From contig JAHBXQ010000001.1 of assembly GCA_019636345.1 (NCBI GenBank), forward strand, positions 773,985 to 837,984: 64,000 nt of DNA, written 5' to 3'. Positions 45,198 to 55,754 of the stretch are shown here, piece after piece (the first letter of the stretch is position 1; the number at the start of each line of letters is the position of its first letter). This DNA comes from Pirellulales bacterium. Lineage in GTDB: Bacteria; Planctomycetota; Planctomycetia; Pirellulales; Lacipirellulaceae. The notes beneath the pieces were generated by a model. It was given only the letters and a program-made list of their open reading frames with translations, was not told the DNA's origin and ran no database searches. Both the position numbers and the translations under genes were made by a program.

Positions 45198-45500
45198 GGT
45201 CGCGGTCCTCAGTCGTGTGTGCGAAGTGTTCTTGCCATGCTCCCGATGCGTCGGGAGCGAGCCCATTCCGCCGCGCCCTCAATCCTCCCCGAGATCGCTT
45301 GGGCCGCAAGGGGCGAATGTCGCAGGCGTCGGGGCGCGTCGTTCGGCGGCAGCCCCTGCCGAGCGGGGTGAGATCGGGTTAGGATGACGGGCCCCGTCGC
45401 GGCCCTGCGCCGCCGCCCCGGCGACCTGGGAGGTCGCGGCTTGTGGGGCGACCCTGAATTTTCTCCGATCCCTCCCCTTCCCCGCTTTCCTTCCGCAGCC
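45198..45500. other. Divergent pgi-apgM intergenic region with a hairpin
   Basis: A 303-bp region that must hold the promoters for pgi (minus) and apgM (plus). A perfect 8-bp stem with a TGCG loop is present at 45239-45258 (GCTCCCGA / TCGGGAGC). No near-consensus promoter and no ribosome site before apgM are obvious. Confidence 0.4.
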
Positions 45501-46706
45501 ATGGACATTCACTCCCTCACTCGCCAACTGTTCACCAAGAACGATTCGAAGATCGTCATGTACGTCGGCGACGGGCTGGGGGGGCTGCCGCAGCAGCCGG
45601 GGGGGCTCACCGAACTGGAGACGGCCCAGACGCCGAACCTCGACGCGTTGGCCCGCGAGGGGGTCTGCGGCAGCAGCATCCCCGTGGCTCCGGGGATTGC
45701 CCCGGGGAGCGGGCCCGGGCACTTGGGGCTGTTTGGCTACGATCCGGTGACGTACCTCATCGGTCGTGGCGCCCTCGAAGCGACCGGCATCGGGTTCAAG
45801 CTGGAGCCGGGGGACGTGGCCATCCGGGCCAATTTCTGCACGATCGACGCTGCGGGAAACATCACGGACCGCCGCGCGGGGCGAATCCCCAGCGAAGAGA
45901 GCGCCCCGCTGGCCATCCGGTTGCGCGAGGTCAAGATCCCCGGCTACGAGGTCTTCGTCGAGCCGGTCAAGGAGCACCGCTTTGTGATCGTGCTTCGAGG
46001 GCCGGGGCTGCAAGGGAACGTTCACGACACCGACCCGCAAGCGACCGGCGTCCCGCCGCTCGACCCCGTGGCCGCCGACGCCGGCAGCCAAAAGACCGCC
46101 GACGTACTCAAGGAGTTCATGAATCAGGCTCGCAAGCTGTTGGCCGGCGAGACCAAGGCGAACTGCTGCACGCTGCGGGGCGTCGCCGGCAAGCCCGACC
46201 TGCCGAGCTACGAAGAGGTCTACGGCCTAAGAGCGGCCGCGATCGCCGTGTACCCGATGTACAAGGGGCTCGCGCAGCTTGTGGGAATGGACGTCGTCGG
46301 CGACGCGCACACGCTCGACGAGCAGATGGACGTACTCGAAGCGAACTGGGCGAAGTACGACTTCTTCTTCATCCACTTCAAGTACACCGACTCCAGCGGC
46401 GAGGACGGCAACTTTGATCTCAAGGTCCGGCGGACCGAGGAGTACGACGCCGCCGTGCCGCGGATCATGGCGCTGAAGCCCGACGTGTTCATCGCCACCG
46501 GCGACCACAGCACCCCCAGCATGCTGGCGAGCCACAGCTGGCACCCGGTGCCGACCTTGCTGTGGGCGAAGCACTGTCGCACCGACCGCTGCGAGAGCTT
46601 CGGCGAGGCGGAATGCCTGCGCGGCGGCTTGGGGCAGTTCGAGGCGAAGCACCTGATGACGCTCGCCCTGGCCAATGCCGGACGACTGGGGAAGTACGGA
46701 GCGTAA
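45501..46706 (+). CDS. apgM: Cofactor-independent phosphoglycerate mutase (ApgM family)
   Basis: 401 residues from ATG 45501. It interconverts 3- and 2-phosphoglycerate without 2,3-bisphosphoglycerate. Alkaline-phosphatase-fold signatures of the archaeal-type enzyme: IVMYVGDGLGGLP (metal Asp), QTPNLDALAREG, PGIAPGSGPGHLGLFGYDP (nucleophile Ser region), HFKYTDSSGEDGN and FIATGDHSTPSMLASHSWHPVP (metal site). Full length. Translation of the open frame upstream of the ATG is noncoding in character. Divergent from pgi. The last ~15 residues are ordinary, with no fusion. Confidence 0.9.
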   Translation: MDIHSLTRQLFTKNDSKIVMYVGDGLGGLPQQPGGLTELETAQTPNLDALAREGVCGSSIPVAPGIAPGSGPGHLGLFGYDPVTYLIGRGALEATGIGFKLEPGDVAIRANFCTIDAAGNITDRRAGRIPSEESAPLAIRLREVKIPGYEVFVEPVKEHRFVIVLRGPGLQGNVHDTDPQATGVPPLDPVAADAGSQKTADVLKEFMNQARKLLAGETKANCCTLRGVAGKPDLPSYEEVYGLRAAAIAVYPMYKGLAQLVGMDVVGDAHTLDEQMDVLEANWAKYDFFFIHFKYTDSSGEDGNFDLKVRRTEEYDAAVPRIMALKPDVFIATGDHSTPSMLASHSWHPVPTLLWAKHCRTDRCESFGEAECLRGGLGQFEAKHLMTLALANAGRLGKYGA

Positions 46707-46762
46707 CGACCGCGCGCTGCGATTGTGCGGGGCGAGCTCGCTGATCCGCTGCTCCGACAGGC

Positions 46763-48475
46763 TCAAGGATCCGTCGCGGCGGTCAGGATGATCTCGAAGC
46801 ACGTCGCAAACTCGCTGCGTGCAGGCAGCGACGCGGTCGGGACCTTGATTACGAGCGCGTCGTTCTCCTGCGACCAGTCGAGCGGTTCGTCGCCGCCCGC
46901 CAGACGGACCTTGACGATTTTGCGCTGCAAGAGCCCCGCTTTGTTACCCAGCGAGGCGATCGTCGCCGTCTCGCCGGGACGACCCATCGCGAACGCGAAG
47001 ACCGAATCGCCGCGGGCGACGAACCGATAATCGGCCGCCGTGAGCGGCTTCCCCTTCCCTTCGTTGAATCCTTGGGCGCTCAACTCGGCGGTCTCGTCCA
47101 TCGCGGGACCCTCGCCGAACACGATCCACGGCCGGGTGCCGTAAATCGCTTTGCCGTTGACGGCCGTCCACTCGGCGATTTCTTCGACGATCGCCCGCTC
47201 CTGGTCGTCGATCGTTCCGTCGGAACGCACGGGGACGTTCAGCAGCAGATTGCCGTTCTTGCTGACGATGTCGATCAGCATGTGCACGACTGAATGCGCC
47301 GATTTGTAGCGGCGGCGATTGTAAACGTCGCGATTGTAGTGCCAGTCGCCGATGCAGGTGTCAGTCTGCCACGGGAACGGCTCGATGCGGTTGCTGTGGC
47401 CCCGTTCGATGTCCCAAATCATGCATTGCCGCTGCTGCTGATCGAGGATCTTGCCGCACAGGACCGCTTGCAAGCGGCCTTCGCGGCGGGCCATGTTGCG
47501 ATTGTAGAAATGCGCGGCGATCGTCAGTCCCGCGTCGCTCGCCGGCCAGAGGGGGAGCGCCGTATCGTCGAAGTACAGCAGGTCGGGATCGTGCTGATTG
47601 ATCAGATCGACCGTGCGATTGTAGAAACGCTGGCAGTACGCGGCGTCAGGGACGCTGCCGTCGCCGGTCCAATTCCAGCGACCGTGAATCTTGTTGAGAT
47701 CGGCGAAGTCGCGGCTCGGTTCGTGAGCTTGTTCGTACAGGTCTTGCGGATCGAGTCCGTCCCACCACGTTCCCTGGCCGTCGGACTTGCGCAATCGGCC
47801 GTCGTACGGGACGCCCGCCTTGGAGCCGGTTGCATCGGCGCCTTGCGCCGTCTCGTACCACAACCAAGCGTGGGCCGCGTGGACCGTGACCCCGAATCGC
47901 AAGCCCTGATCCCGCGCCGCCCGGGCCCAGCGGCCGACGAGGTCCTGCTTCGGCCCCAACGCGACCGAGTTCCACGGCTGGTGCTTGCTGTCCCACAGAT
48001 CGAAGTTGTCATGGTGGTTCGCCATTGCGACGAAATACATGGCGCCGGCCCGCTTGTAGAGCGCGACCAATTCCTCGGGGTTCCAGCGTTCGGCCTTCCA
48101 CGAGCGGATGACGTCCTTGAATCCGAATTCGCTGGGATGACCGTAGTTCTTGAGGTGCGACTCATACTGCCAGTGTCCCTGCGAATACATGTGCCGGGCG
48201 TACCAGTCTCCCGCCTCGGGCGCGCACTGCGGCCCCCAATGGGCCCAGATGCCGAACTTGGCGTCGCGAAACCAATCGGGAGCTTCGTATGCGGCCAGCG
48301 ACGACCAGGACGGGCTGAACGGACCGGACGCCATCGGTTCCGATTCCGTCGAGACGCGATGCGGCGGTTCGACGTCGGCTTGCTCCGCCCGCGACGGCTG
48401 CCATGCGGCCAGGCCAGTGACTGAAAAAGCTGAGATGACGACGAGGGCTTGCCGTTGCAGGGAGTGAATGGTCAC
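46763..48475 (-). CDS. Secreted GH29 alpha-L-fucosidase
   Basis: 570 residues from GTG 48475; the start is chosen because ggaga lies ~10 nt upstream, while the TTG at 48487 lacks one. A signal peptide of about 30 residues precedes the barrel. Family marks are PDWFRDAKFGIWAHWGPQC, AMYFVAMANHHDNFDLWDS, LLYFDDTALPLWPAS (nucleophile Asp in FDD) and NGNLLLNVPVRSDGTIDD, then a C-terminal beta-sandwich. GH29 enzymes release fucose from glycans by a retaining mechanism; planctomycetes use them on algal fucans. It stands alone between apgM and a membrane protein gene. Confidence 0.93.
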   Translation of the reverse strand: MTIHSLQRQALVVISAFSVTGLAAWQPSRAEQADVEPPHRVSTESEPMASGPFSPSWSSLAAYEAPDWFRDAKFGIWAHWGPQCAPEAGDWYARHMYSQGHWQYESHLKNYGHPSEFGFKDVIRSWKAERWNPEELVALYKRAGAMYFVAMANHHDNFDLWDSKHQPWNSVALGPKQDLVGRWARAARDQGLRFGVTVHAAHAWLWYETAQGADATGSKAGVPYDGRLRKSDGQGTWWDGLDPQDLYEQAHEPSRDFADLNKIHGRWNWTGDGSVPDAAYCQRFYNRTVDLINQHDPDLLYFDDTALPLWPASDAGLTIAAHFYNRNMARREGRLQAVLCGKILDQQQRQCMIWDIERGHSNRIEPFPWQTDTCIGDWHYNRDVYNRRRYKSAHSVVHMLIDIVSKNGNLLLNVPVRSDGTIDDQERAIVEEIAEWTAVNGKAIYGTRPWIVFGEGPAMDETAELSAQGFNEGKGKPLTAADYRFVARGDSVFAFAMGRPGETATIASLGNKAGLLQRKIVKVRLAGGDEPLDWSQENDALVIKVPTASLPARSEFATCFEIILTAATDP

Positions 48476-48647
48476 GCGAGTCTCCAAGTGTCTTCAGTCG
48501 TAGGTGGTCGTCGTGGTTGTTTGCGCCGGTGTCGAGGGCGTGATCGAGGATCGCTGAAGGGAAGGCATTGGGATTTTCCGGACCGCGTGGCGGTTCGGCT
48601 AGGGGGGCCGGCCGGCGGCGTTCTTCCGGCTGAAAATTTCTTGTCCC

Positions 48648-49634
48648 CTATCCTTCCCCCGTCATTGCCGCCGCCGTCTCCGCGGTGATCGCCCAGGCTT
48701 CTTTTCCCAGGGTATGCATCTGGTCCGCTTGACCGGAACTGAGGATGACTTCGACCTCGCCTGCCCGGCAGCGGGGGCATCGGTGGAGCGTGACCGCGCA
48801 GCGAGCCGTCAGCTTGTATCCCAGCTTCTCGGTCGTGCCGTGCGTCTTGAGCAACTCTGCCGCGCGGGTCCCGTCCCCCGCTTCGCTGGCGGTGCGCAAC
48901 TCCTCCACGAGCTTCTGTGCGTTGGTGAACTCCGTCTCGATCGACTTTTCGTACTCCATCCGTTCCAGGGGGGCCATGCGTTTGGTCTTCTGCACCGGGA
49001 CCCCTGCGGGGAGCACGCCCAGGGACTTTCGCCGAGTGTATACGGCGCAGTTTTCGCAGTAGTGCAACGTCCGCAGGATGAGCGGGATGAGAATCGCCCC
49101 GCCGACGAAGCCCAGGATCTCCAGAGCGCGGATCCCGTAGCCCCACGCCCCGAACGGCTTGCCGAAGCCCCCTTTGCCGTCCTGCCTCGCCATGCTGCGC
49201 GTCGCTTGGTCATAGTACTCGAAGAAGGTCGGAGGCCGGATGAACCCGGCCGGCAACTGCTCGACGAGTCGAATCGCGGCGCGATATTCCTGACGCTGAG
49301 CGGCCCAGTACGCCATGGTTTGCATGACGAGGATGATTGCGATGAGCGCTTTTCCCGCCTTGGCGCCGGAACGCCAGGAGCCAATCCCGTACCCGCTCCC
49401 TGCCAGCAGGCCGACGGCGATCGCCCCGGCGGGGATGACGAGGTTGACGTAGAACCCCATCGGTTCGAACCCCTCGAACCGACCCTGCAGCCAGCGAATC
49501 GCCCCAAGCGTCGCCACGGTCGAGGCGAATCCCCACACGAGCACGGACGTGCCCGGCCAGCGCCCGCTGGGGCCGACCGCCGCGTCGACGGGAGTCGCGG
49601 CTTCGCCGTCGGTCGAGGTAGCGTCAGGCGGCAT
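48648..49634 (-). CDS. Membrane protein of unknown function
   Basis: 328 residues from ATG 49634, preceded by ggaggagatat on this strand. About four membrane segments are near the N-terminus (TSVLVWGFASTVATLGAI, VIPAGAIAVGLLAG, ALIAIILVMQTMAYW, ALEILGFVGGAILIPLIL). A cytoplasmic or periplasmic C-terminal half follows, with two separate CxxC-type pairs (HYCENCAVY and LHRCPRCRAGEV), which could bind zinc. A short coiled-coil stretch (NAQKLVEELRTASEAGD) lies between them. No family recognised. The large gap upstream includes the recA promoter on the other strand. Confidence 0.7.
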   Translation of the reverse strand: MPPDATSTDGEAATPVDAAVGPSGRWPGTSVLVWGFASTVATLGAIRWLQGRFEGFEPMGFYVNLVIPAGAIAVGLLAGSGYGIGSWRSGAKAGKALIAIILVMQTMAYWAAQRQEYRAAIRLVEQLPAGFIRPPTFFEYYDQATRSMARQDGKGGFGKPFGAWGYGIRALEILGFVGGAILIPLILRTLHYCENCAVYTRRKSLGVLPAGVPVQKTKRMAPLERMEYEKSIETEFTNAQKLVEELRTASEAGDGTRAAELLKTHGTTEKLGYKLTARCAVTLHRCPRCRAGEVEVILSSGQADQMHTLGKEAWAITAETAAAMTGEG

Positions 49635-49934
49635 CGGAGATATCTCCTCCAGACAAGACGTTCGGTCGCAAGAACAGTTCGCTGACAACCAGTCTGACCA
49701 GGCCTGCGCCGCCCGAGTTGACAGGGCAAGCCCTCTCGAATCGCGAGGCGTAAGCCCGCGGAACTTGCCACGGACTACTCCTGCCGGAGGCCTTTGCGAC
49801 GCATGCCGCCGTCCGGGTCGCTGGTATTCTCCGCGAAGCCGCTGTTCGTGTCACGAATCCCTGGCGGCCCGCTGGGCAGGTTCGTGGGGAAACGTCTCGC
49901 TCCGAAAAAAAGGGAGGTCCGGCCAGAAACACTC

Positions 49935-49963
49935 TTGCTCTTGGTACTGTACGTCGATATAGT
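49935..49963 (+). promoter_or_regulatory. recA promoter
   Basis: TTGCTC at 49935-49940, a 17-bp spacer, then TATAGT at 49958-49963. The distance to the recA ATG (50053) is about 83 nt from the expected start of transcription. A palindrome (49945-49979) overlaps it. The remaining part of the 418-bp gap (49635-49934) shows nothing recognisable. Confidence 0.55.
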
Positions 49964-49979
49964 ACTCAGGTGTACAGTA
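49945..49979. promoter_or_regulatory. Interrupted palindrome over the recA promoter, candidate operator
   Basis: TACTGTAC (49945-49952) and GTACAGTA (49972-49979) are perfect 8-bp inverted repeats 19 bp apart, with AGTACT (49961-49966) between them. The left half lies in the spacer of the predicted promoter, the right half at the expected transcription start. This fits a repressor site for DNA-damage control, but it is neither the Gram-positive (GAAC-N4-GTTC) nor the E. coli (CTGT-N8-ACAG) LexA box. Confidence 0.5.
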
Positions 49980-50052
49980 TTCGCTGCGGCTGAGCCGCGG
50001 GGCCGGCCGATGTTTCCCCGTCTGTTTTTCTGCTACAACCAGGGGCTCACCG

Positions 50053-51240
<1,188 letters not shown>

Positions 51241-51249
51241 GATCACGGC

Positions 51250-51276
51250 GTCCCTGATCCAACCCCTGTCAGGGAC
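51250..51276 (+). terminator. Hairpin after recA, possible weak terminator
   Basis: GTCCCTGA (51250-51257) pairs with TCAGGGAC (51269-51276), 8 bp perfect with an 11-nt loop, ten bp after the recA stop. There is no T-run, so it may be a stability element rather than an intrinsic terminator. Confidence 0.35.
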
Positions 51277-51429
51277 CGGAGCCGCGCCGCCCCCTCATTT
51301 CCCAGGGCGTCCCCTGCGAACCGCTGGTCGACTCTGTGCGTAATATCCTCGACGTGCGTATCATGTGCGCCGCCGGTGCGCTTGGCATGGTAGCTGTCTT
51401 GGACTACTGGGCCGTTGGAGTCGTCCGCA

Positions 51430-52509
51430 ATGCCGCACGCTTGTTGCCATCGAGGGGACGGACTGCGCACTCGGCAGATGGTACTGCTGGGAATGTTGAT
51501 CGCACTTGCTTGCGTCCTGCCGTCGGCAGCGGTTGCCGACGAGGCGGACGAGCCCGCCCACGTCGGGCTGGGCGAGTCCTTGGTTCGCGAAGCGGCCGAG
51601 TACGGCTGGCGAAATTGGGTGCGTCAGCGGGTCTTACGACCGGCTGACGACGAGCGGTTCGGCCTGACCTTGGACGAGGGTTGGCAGAAGCGCGACTCGG
51701 CGTTGCCGATCGTCGTGCTCGTCCATGGGTTCAACTCGACCCCGCAGCGCAACGACGCCGTTCTTGAGCCGATCCGGGAGGCCGGTTTCCCTTGCGCGGG
51801 ATTTTCCTATCCGAACGACCACTCGCTGGGCGAGTCGGCCGCGCGGCTTTCCCGGGCGCTCAAAGACCTCGCCGCGATGAACGCCGAACGGCGGGTTGTC
51901 CTGGTGACGCACTCGATGGGGGGACTTGTCGCCCGGGCTTGCGTCGAGGACCCTGCGCTCGACCCCGGCAACGTCTCGCGGCTGATTCAGATTGCTCCGC
52001 CCACGCACGGCACGCTGCTGGCTCACGCGGCCGTGGCGACCGACGTGTGGGAGCACTGGTTGGGGCGCAATGCGGGCGGGGCCTGGACACGGTGGCGCGA
52101 CTCGGTCGTCGACGGCCTGGGCGAGGCGGCGGACGATCTCGTGCCCGGTTCGCAGTTCTTGACCGCTCTCAACGCCCGACCGCGGAACCCGCAAGTGAGC
52201 TATTCGATTCTCCTGGGAACGGCCGCCACAGTGAGCGAGGGAGAAATGGACTGGCTCAGAACGGCGGTTTCCAAAACCGGCGGACGGATGCCCGGACTGC
52301 GAACCGCCACGGGAAAGCTGGAACAATTGCTTGCCGATATGGACGAACTGGTTGAGGGCAAGGGAGACGGCGTCGTGGCCGTCAAACGGGGGCGACTGGA
52401 AGGGGTCGACGACGTCACGGTGCTCGTCTTCGGCCACCTGACCTGCACAGGGGGCGAGTGCGAAGACGGCGACTGCGTCCGCCGCGAGGTGCTGGCGCGC
52501 GTGCAGTAG
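51430..52509 (+). CDS. Exported alpha/beta hydrolase, lipase-like
   Basis: 359 residues from ATG 51430 (MPHACCHRGDG). A hydrophobic signal (VLLGMLIALACVLPSAAVADEA) suggests export. The hydrolase core shows PIVVLVHGFNSTPQRNDAV, FSYPNDHSLGESAARLS, nucleophile elbow LVTHSMGGLVARACVED and IAPPTHGTLLAHAAV. A DGVVAVKRGRLEG segment and a late His in VFGHLTCTGG complete the likely triad. It resembles the lipase-like protein at 13376-14380 in layout. The C-terminus has several Cys (CTGGECEDGDCVRRE). An earlier TTG at 51415 is possible. Substrate unknown. Confidence 0.78.
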   Translation: MPHACCHRGDGLRTRQMVLLGMLIALACVLPSAAVADEADEPAHVGLGESLVREAAEYGWRNWVRQRVLRPADDERFGLTLDEGWQKRDSALPIVVLVHGFNSTPQRNDAVLEPIREAGFPCAGFSYPNDHSLGESAARLSRALKDLAAMNAERRVVLVTHSMGGLVARACVEDPALDPGNVSRLIQIAPPTHGTLLAHAAVATDVWEHWLGRNAGGAWTRWRDSVVDGLGEAADDLVPGSQFLTALNARPRNPQVSYSILLGTAATVSEGEMDWLRTAVSKTGGRMPGLRTATGKLEQLLADMDELVEGKGDGVVAVKRGRLEGVDDVTVLVFGHLTCTGGECEDGDCVRREVLARVQ

Positions 52510-52603
52510 CGACCGAGACGCAGGCGTCCGCTCCCAAGGGTCGACTGGTTCCGAGCTTCGAGTGAGTTCGCGAACCTTGCTCGCCGCCGCAGCGACGGCG
52601 CCG

Positions 52604-53338
52604 CTACGCTCGGCTGGGATCCGGAAGCATCGACTCGCGACGTTCTCCTTCCTCGCTGGTTTGCCACACGCGGCCTGTCTGGGGCTCGAACGCAGTCAGC
52701 CAGCCTCCGCCGTGGCAGTAGGTGTCGATGCACACCAGATGGCCGAGGTTCAGAATACGGCCCTGTTTGTTGGCCGTGTGGCCGACGACGGCCATCTTGC
52801 CCGAGCGGTGCCGACCGGGCGTGTGCCACTTCAGCGATTGCCACCGCAGATCGGGCCAATACTGACTGTTCAGCGGCATGCGTTCGACGTAATTGCCGTG
52901 GCAGTAGAACTCGTCCTCCGTTTCGTGCACGTCTCTCCAGGTGCGGATGAAAGCGACGTGAGCGTCGTTGACGGCGTTGACGCCGGCCCCCTTGCCGTAG
53001 GAGTCGAGCGTCTCGGCCCCGCCGTATCGCAACCATTCTTGAACCGGCATCAGCCCTTCGAGCGCGTCGAGCAACATCTGCTCGTGGTTTCCCAAAATGC
53101 ACACGAGCCGGCATCGCTTGCGCAAGGCGAGCAGTTGCTCGATCACGCCGCGGCTGTCGGGGCCGCGATCGATCGTGTCGCCTAGCATGACAAGCGTGTC
53201 GGCCGGTTCGGGGTGAACCATTTCCACCAAGGCGGCCAACGCCGTCGCGCAGCCATGAACGTCGCCGACGGCGATCGTACGTGCGGGGGAGTCGGCAGCG
53301 GGGGAAGGCACGGCGGGCTGAAGCCAGGGCGAAGACAA
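52604..53338 (-). CDS. Serine/threonine-type metallophosphoesterase (calcineurin-like)
   Basis: About 244 residues. The start is uncertain (TTG 53338 here; GTG 53311 or ATG 53632 possible; none has a clear ribosome site). The PPP-type core is complete: TIAVGDVHGCATALAAL, TLVMLGDTIDRGPDSRGVIEQL, LVCILGNHEQMLLDALEGL and VVGHTANKQGRILNLGHLVCIDTYC in parts, giving the metal-binding D-x-H, G-D-x-x-D-R-G and G-N-H-E motifs. It is likely a protein phosphatase or diadenosine-tetraphosphate hydrolase. The C-terminus is short. It is divergent from thiC; its longest frame would overlap the thiC start. Confidence 0.82.
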   Translation of the reverse strand: MSSPWLQPAVPSPAADSPARTIAVGDVHGCATALAALVEMVHPEPADTLVMLGDTIDRGPDSRGVIEQLLALRKRCRLVCILGNHEQMLLDALEGLMPVQEWLRYGGAETLDSYGKGAGVNAVNDAHVAFIRTWRDVHETEDEFYCHGNYVERMPLNSQYWPDLRWQSLKWHTPGRHRSGKMAVVGHTANKQGRILNLGHLVCIDTYCHGGGWLTAFEPQTGRVWQTSEEGERRESMLPDPSRA

Positions 53339-53531
53339 GCGATGAATGCGGAACGGTCGACGAGTCGGCGATCGCGGGAGTCGCCGCCACGGGAGGCCGC
53401 GGCGGTTGATTGTTTCTTGCGAGTCGCGGTTGAGCAAGTCGCCGTCCGGGGGCGAATTGACATTCCCCCCTGCGGCGATAGGATGAACGACCAGAGCGGC
53501 CTGCGTCCACCCAAGTGCAAGGGCCGCTTGA

Positions 53532-54962
<1,431 letters not shown>

Positions 54963-55070
54963 CGCCCCCCTGCCGTTGTGCCGAGAGAGGATTGCCACGG
55001 AGGCACGGAGGACACGGAAATTCAAAACGTGCTTCGAGTCTGTCGCGGCCAAGAAATAGCGAGGCGAGAG

Positions 55071-55430
55071 ATGTTTGTCATGAAGTTGAAGAAGTTGCGG
55101 ACTGTTGTCGGCATCGTCGTCGTTGCGGCGACGGTCGGGTGCGCCGAGGAGTCGACGCCCGAGTTCAACGCGGCGGGGCTGCCGACGGTCGAGATCAGCG
55201 TCCCGGGGATGATGTGCGAGAAGTCATGCGTGCCGACGGTGCGCGAGTCGCTCGCCGGCCGCCCGGGCGTGAAAGAGGTCCGCGTCGACCTCGCAACGAA
55301 GACCGCGACCGTGGCGATCGAGGCGGGGCAATTTGACGCCGACGCCGCGGTGGCGGATCTGCTTGATCAGGGGTTCGAGGAGACGAAGGTCGCCGACTCG
55401 GCGCCGAAGCTGGCGCCTCCGACCAACTGA
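55071..55430 (+). CDS. Heavy-metal-associated (HMA) domain lipoprotein
   Basis: 119 residues from ATG 55071 (second ATG at 55080). The lipobox AATVGC places acylated Cys24 at the mature N-terminus, so the domain is anchored outside the cytoplasm. A single HMA fold follows: TVEISVPGMMCEKSCVPTVRESL with Cys49 and Cys53. The spacing is C-x3-C instead of the usual C-x2-C, and the rest (GRPGVKEVRVDLATKTATVAIE) is a good match. It may bind copper or another soft metal, or use the fold for another purpose. A small membrane protein gene follows 15 bp later, probably in an operon. Confidence 0.83.
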   Translation: MFVMKLKKLRTVVGIVVVAATVGCAEESTPEFNAAGLPTVEISVPGMMCEKSCVPTVRESLAGRPGVKEVRVDLATKTATVAIEAGQFDADAAVADLLDQGFEETKVADSAPKLAPPTN

Positions 55431-55445
55431 CTCAGGTGCGCCGGC

Positions 55446-55745
55446 ATGTTGCAGTCGAATCGCTTCGTCTCGCGCTTGCCGGCGGTGCTGGCGGGGCTAT
55501 TGCTGGCGCTGGGCGGGGCAACCCTCTGGCAATCGGAACAGTTGGCCAGCTTGGCGATGTTCTACGTCGGCGAAGAGCAGGTGCTGGGCCTTGAGAACGT
55601 CGTCCGGCTTCCTGACGGCGGAACGCTCTTGTCGAATCCCGGCGGCATGATCCGCTGGGTCATTCCCTTCTACGTCGCCGGATTGCTCCAGATCAGCGCG
55701 GCGACAACTCTTGGACTGCTCGCGCTTCGGCGAGGGGGCGATTGA
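55446..55745 (+). CDS. Small membrane protein of unknown function
   Basis: 99 residues with two membrane segments (about 11-30, PAVLAGLLLALGGATLW; about 70-93, WVIPFYVAGLLQISAATTLGLL). The region between them (EQLASLAMFYVGEEQVLGLENVV) is short and polar. No family recognised. It starts 15 bp after the HMA lipoprotein gene, so co-transcription is likely, which suggests a role at the membrane together with it. Ends ten bp before the stop of the convergent MFS gene. Confidence 0.6.
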   Translation: MLQSNRFVSRLPAVLAGLLLALGGATLWQSEQLASLAMFYVGEEQVLGLENVVRLPDGGTLLSNPGGMIRWVIPFYVAGLLQISAATTLGLLALRRGGD

Positions 55746-55754
55746 TCGCCCGCG

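Noticed and set aside
49945-49979. Classical LexA box at recA
   Set aside because: Neither GAAC-N4-GTTC nor CTGT-N8-ACAG spacing is met, so it is recorded only as an unclassified palindrome.
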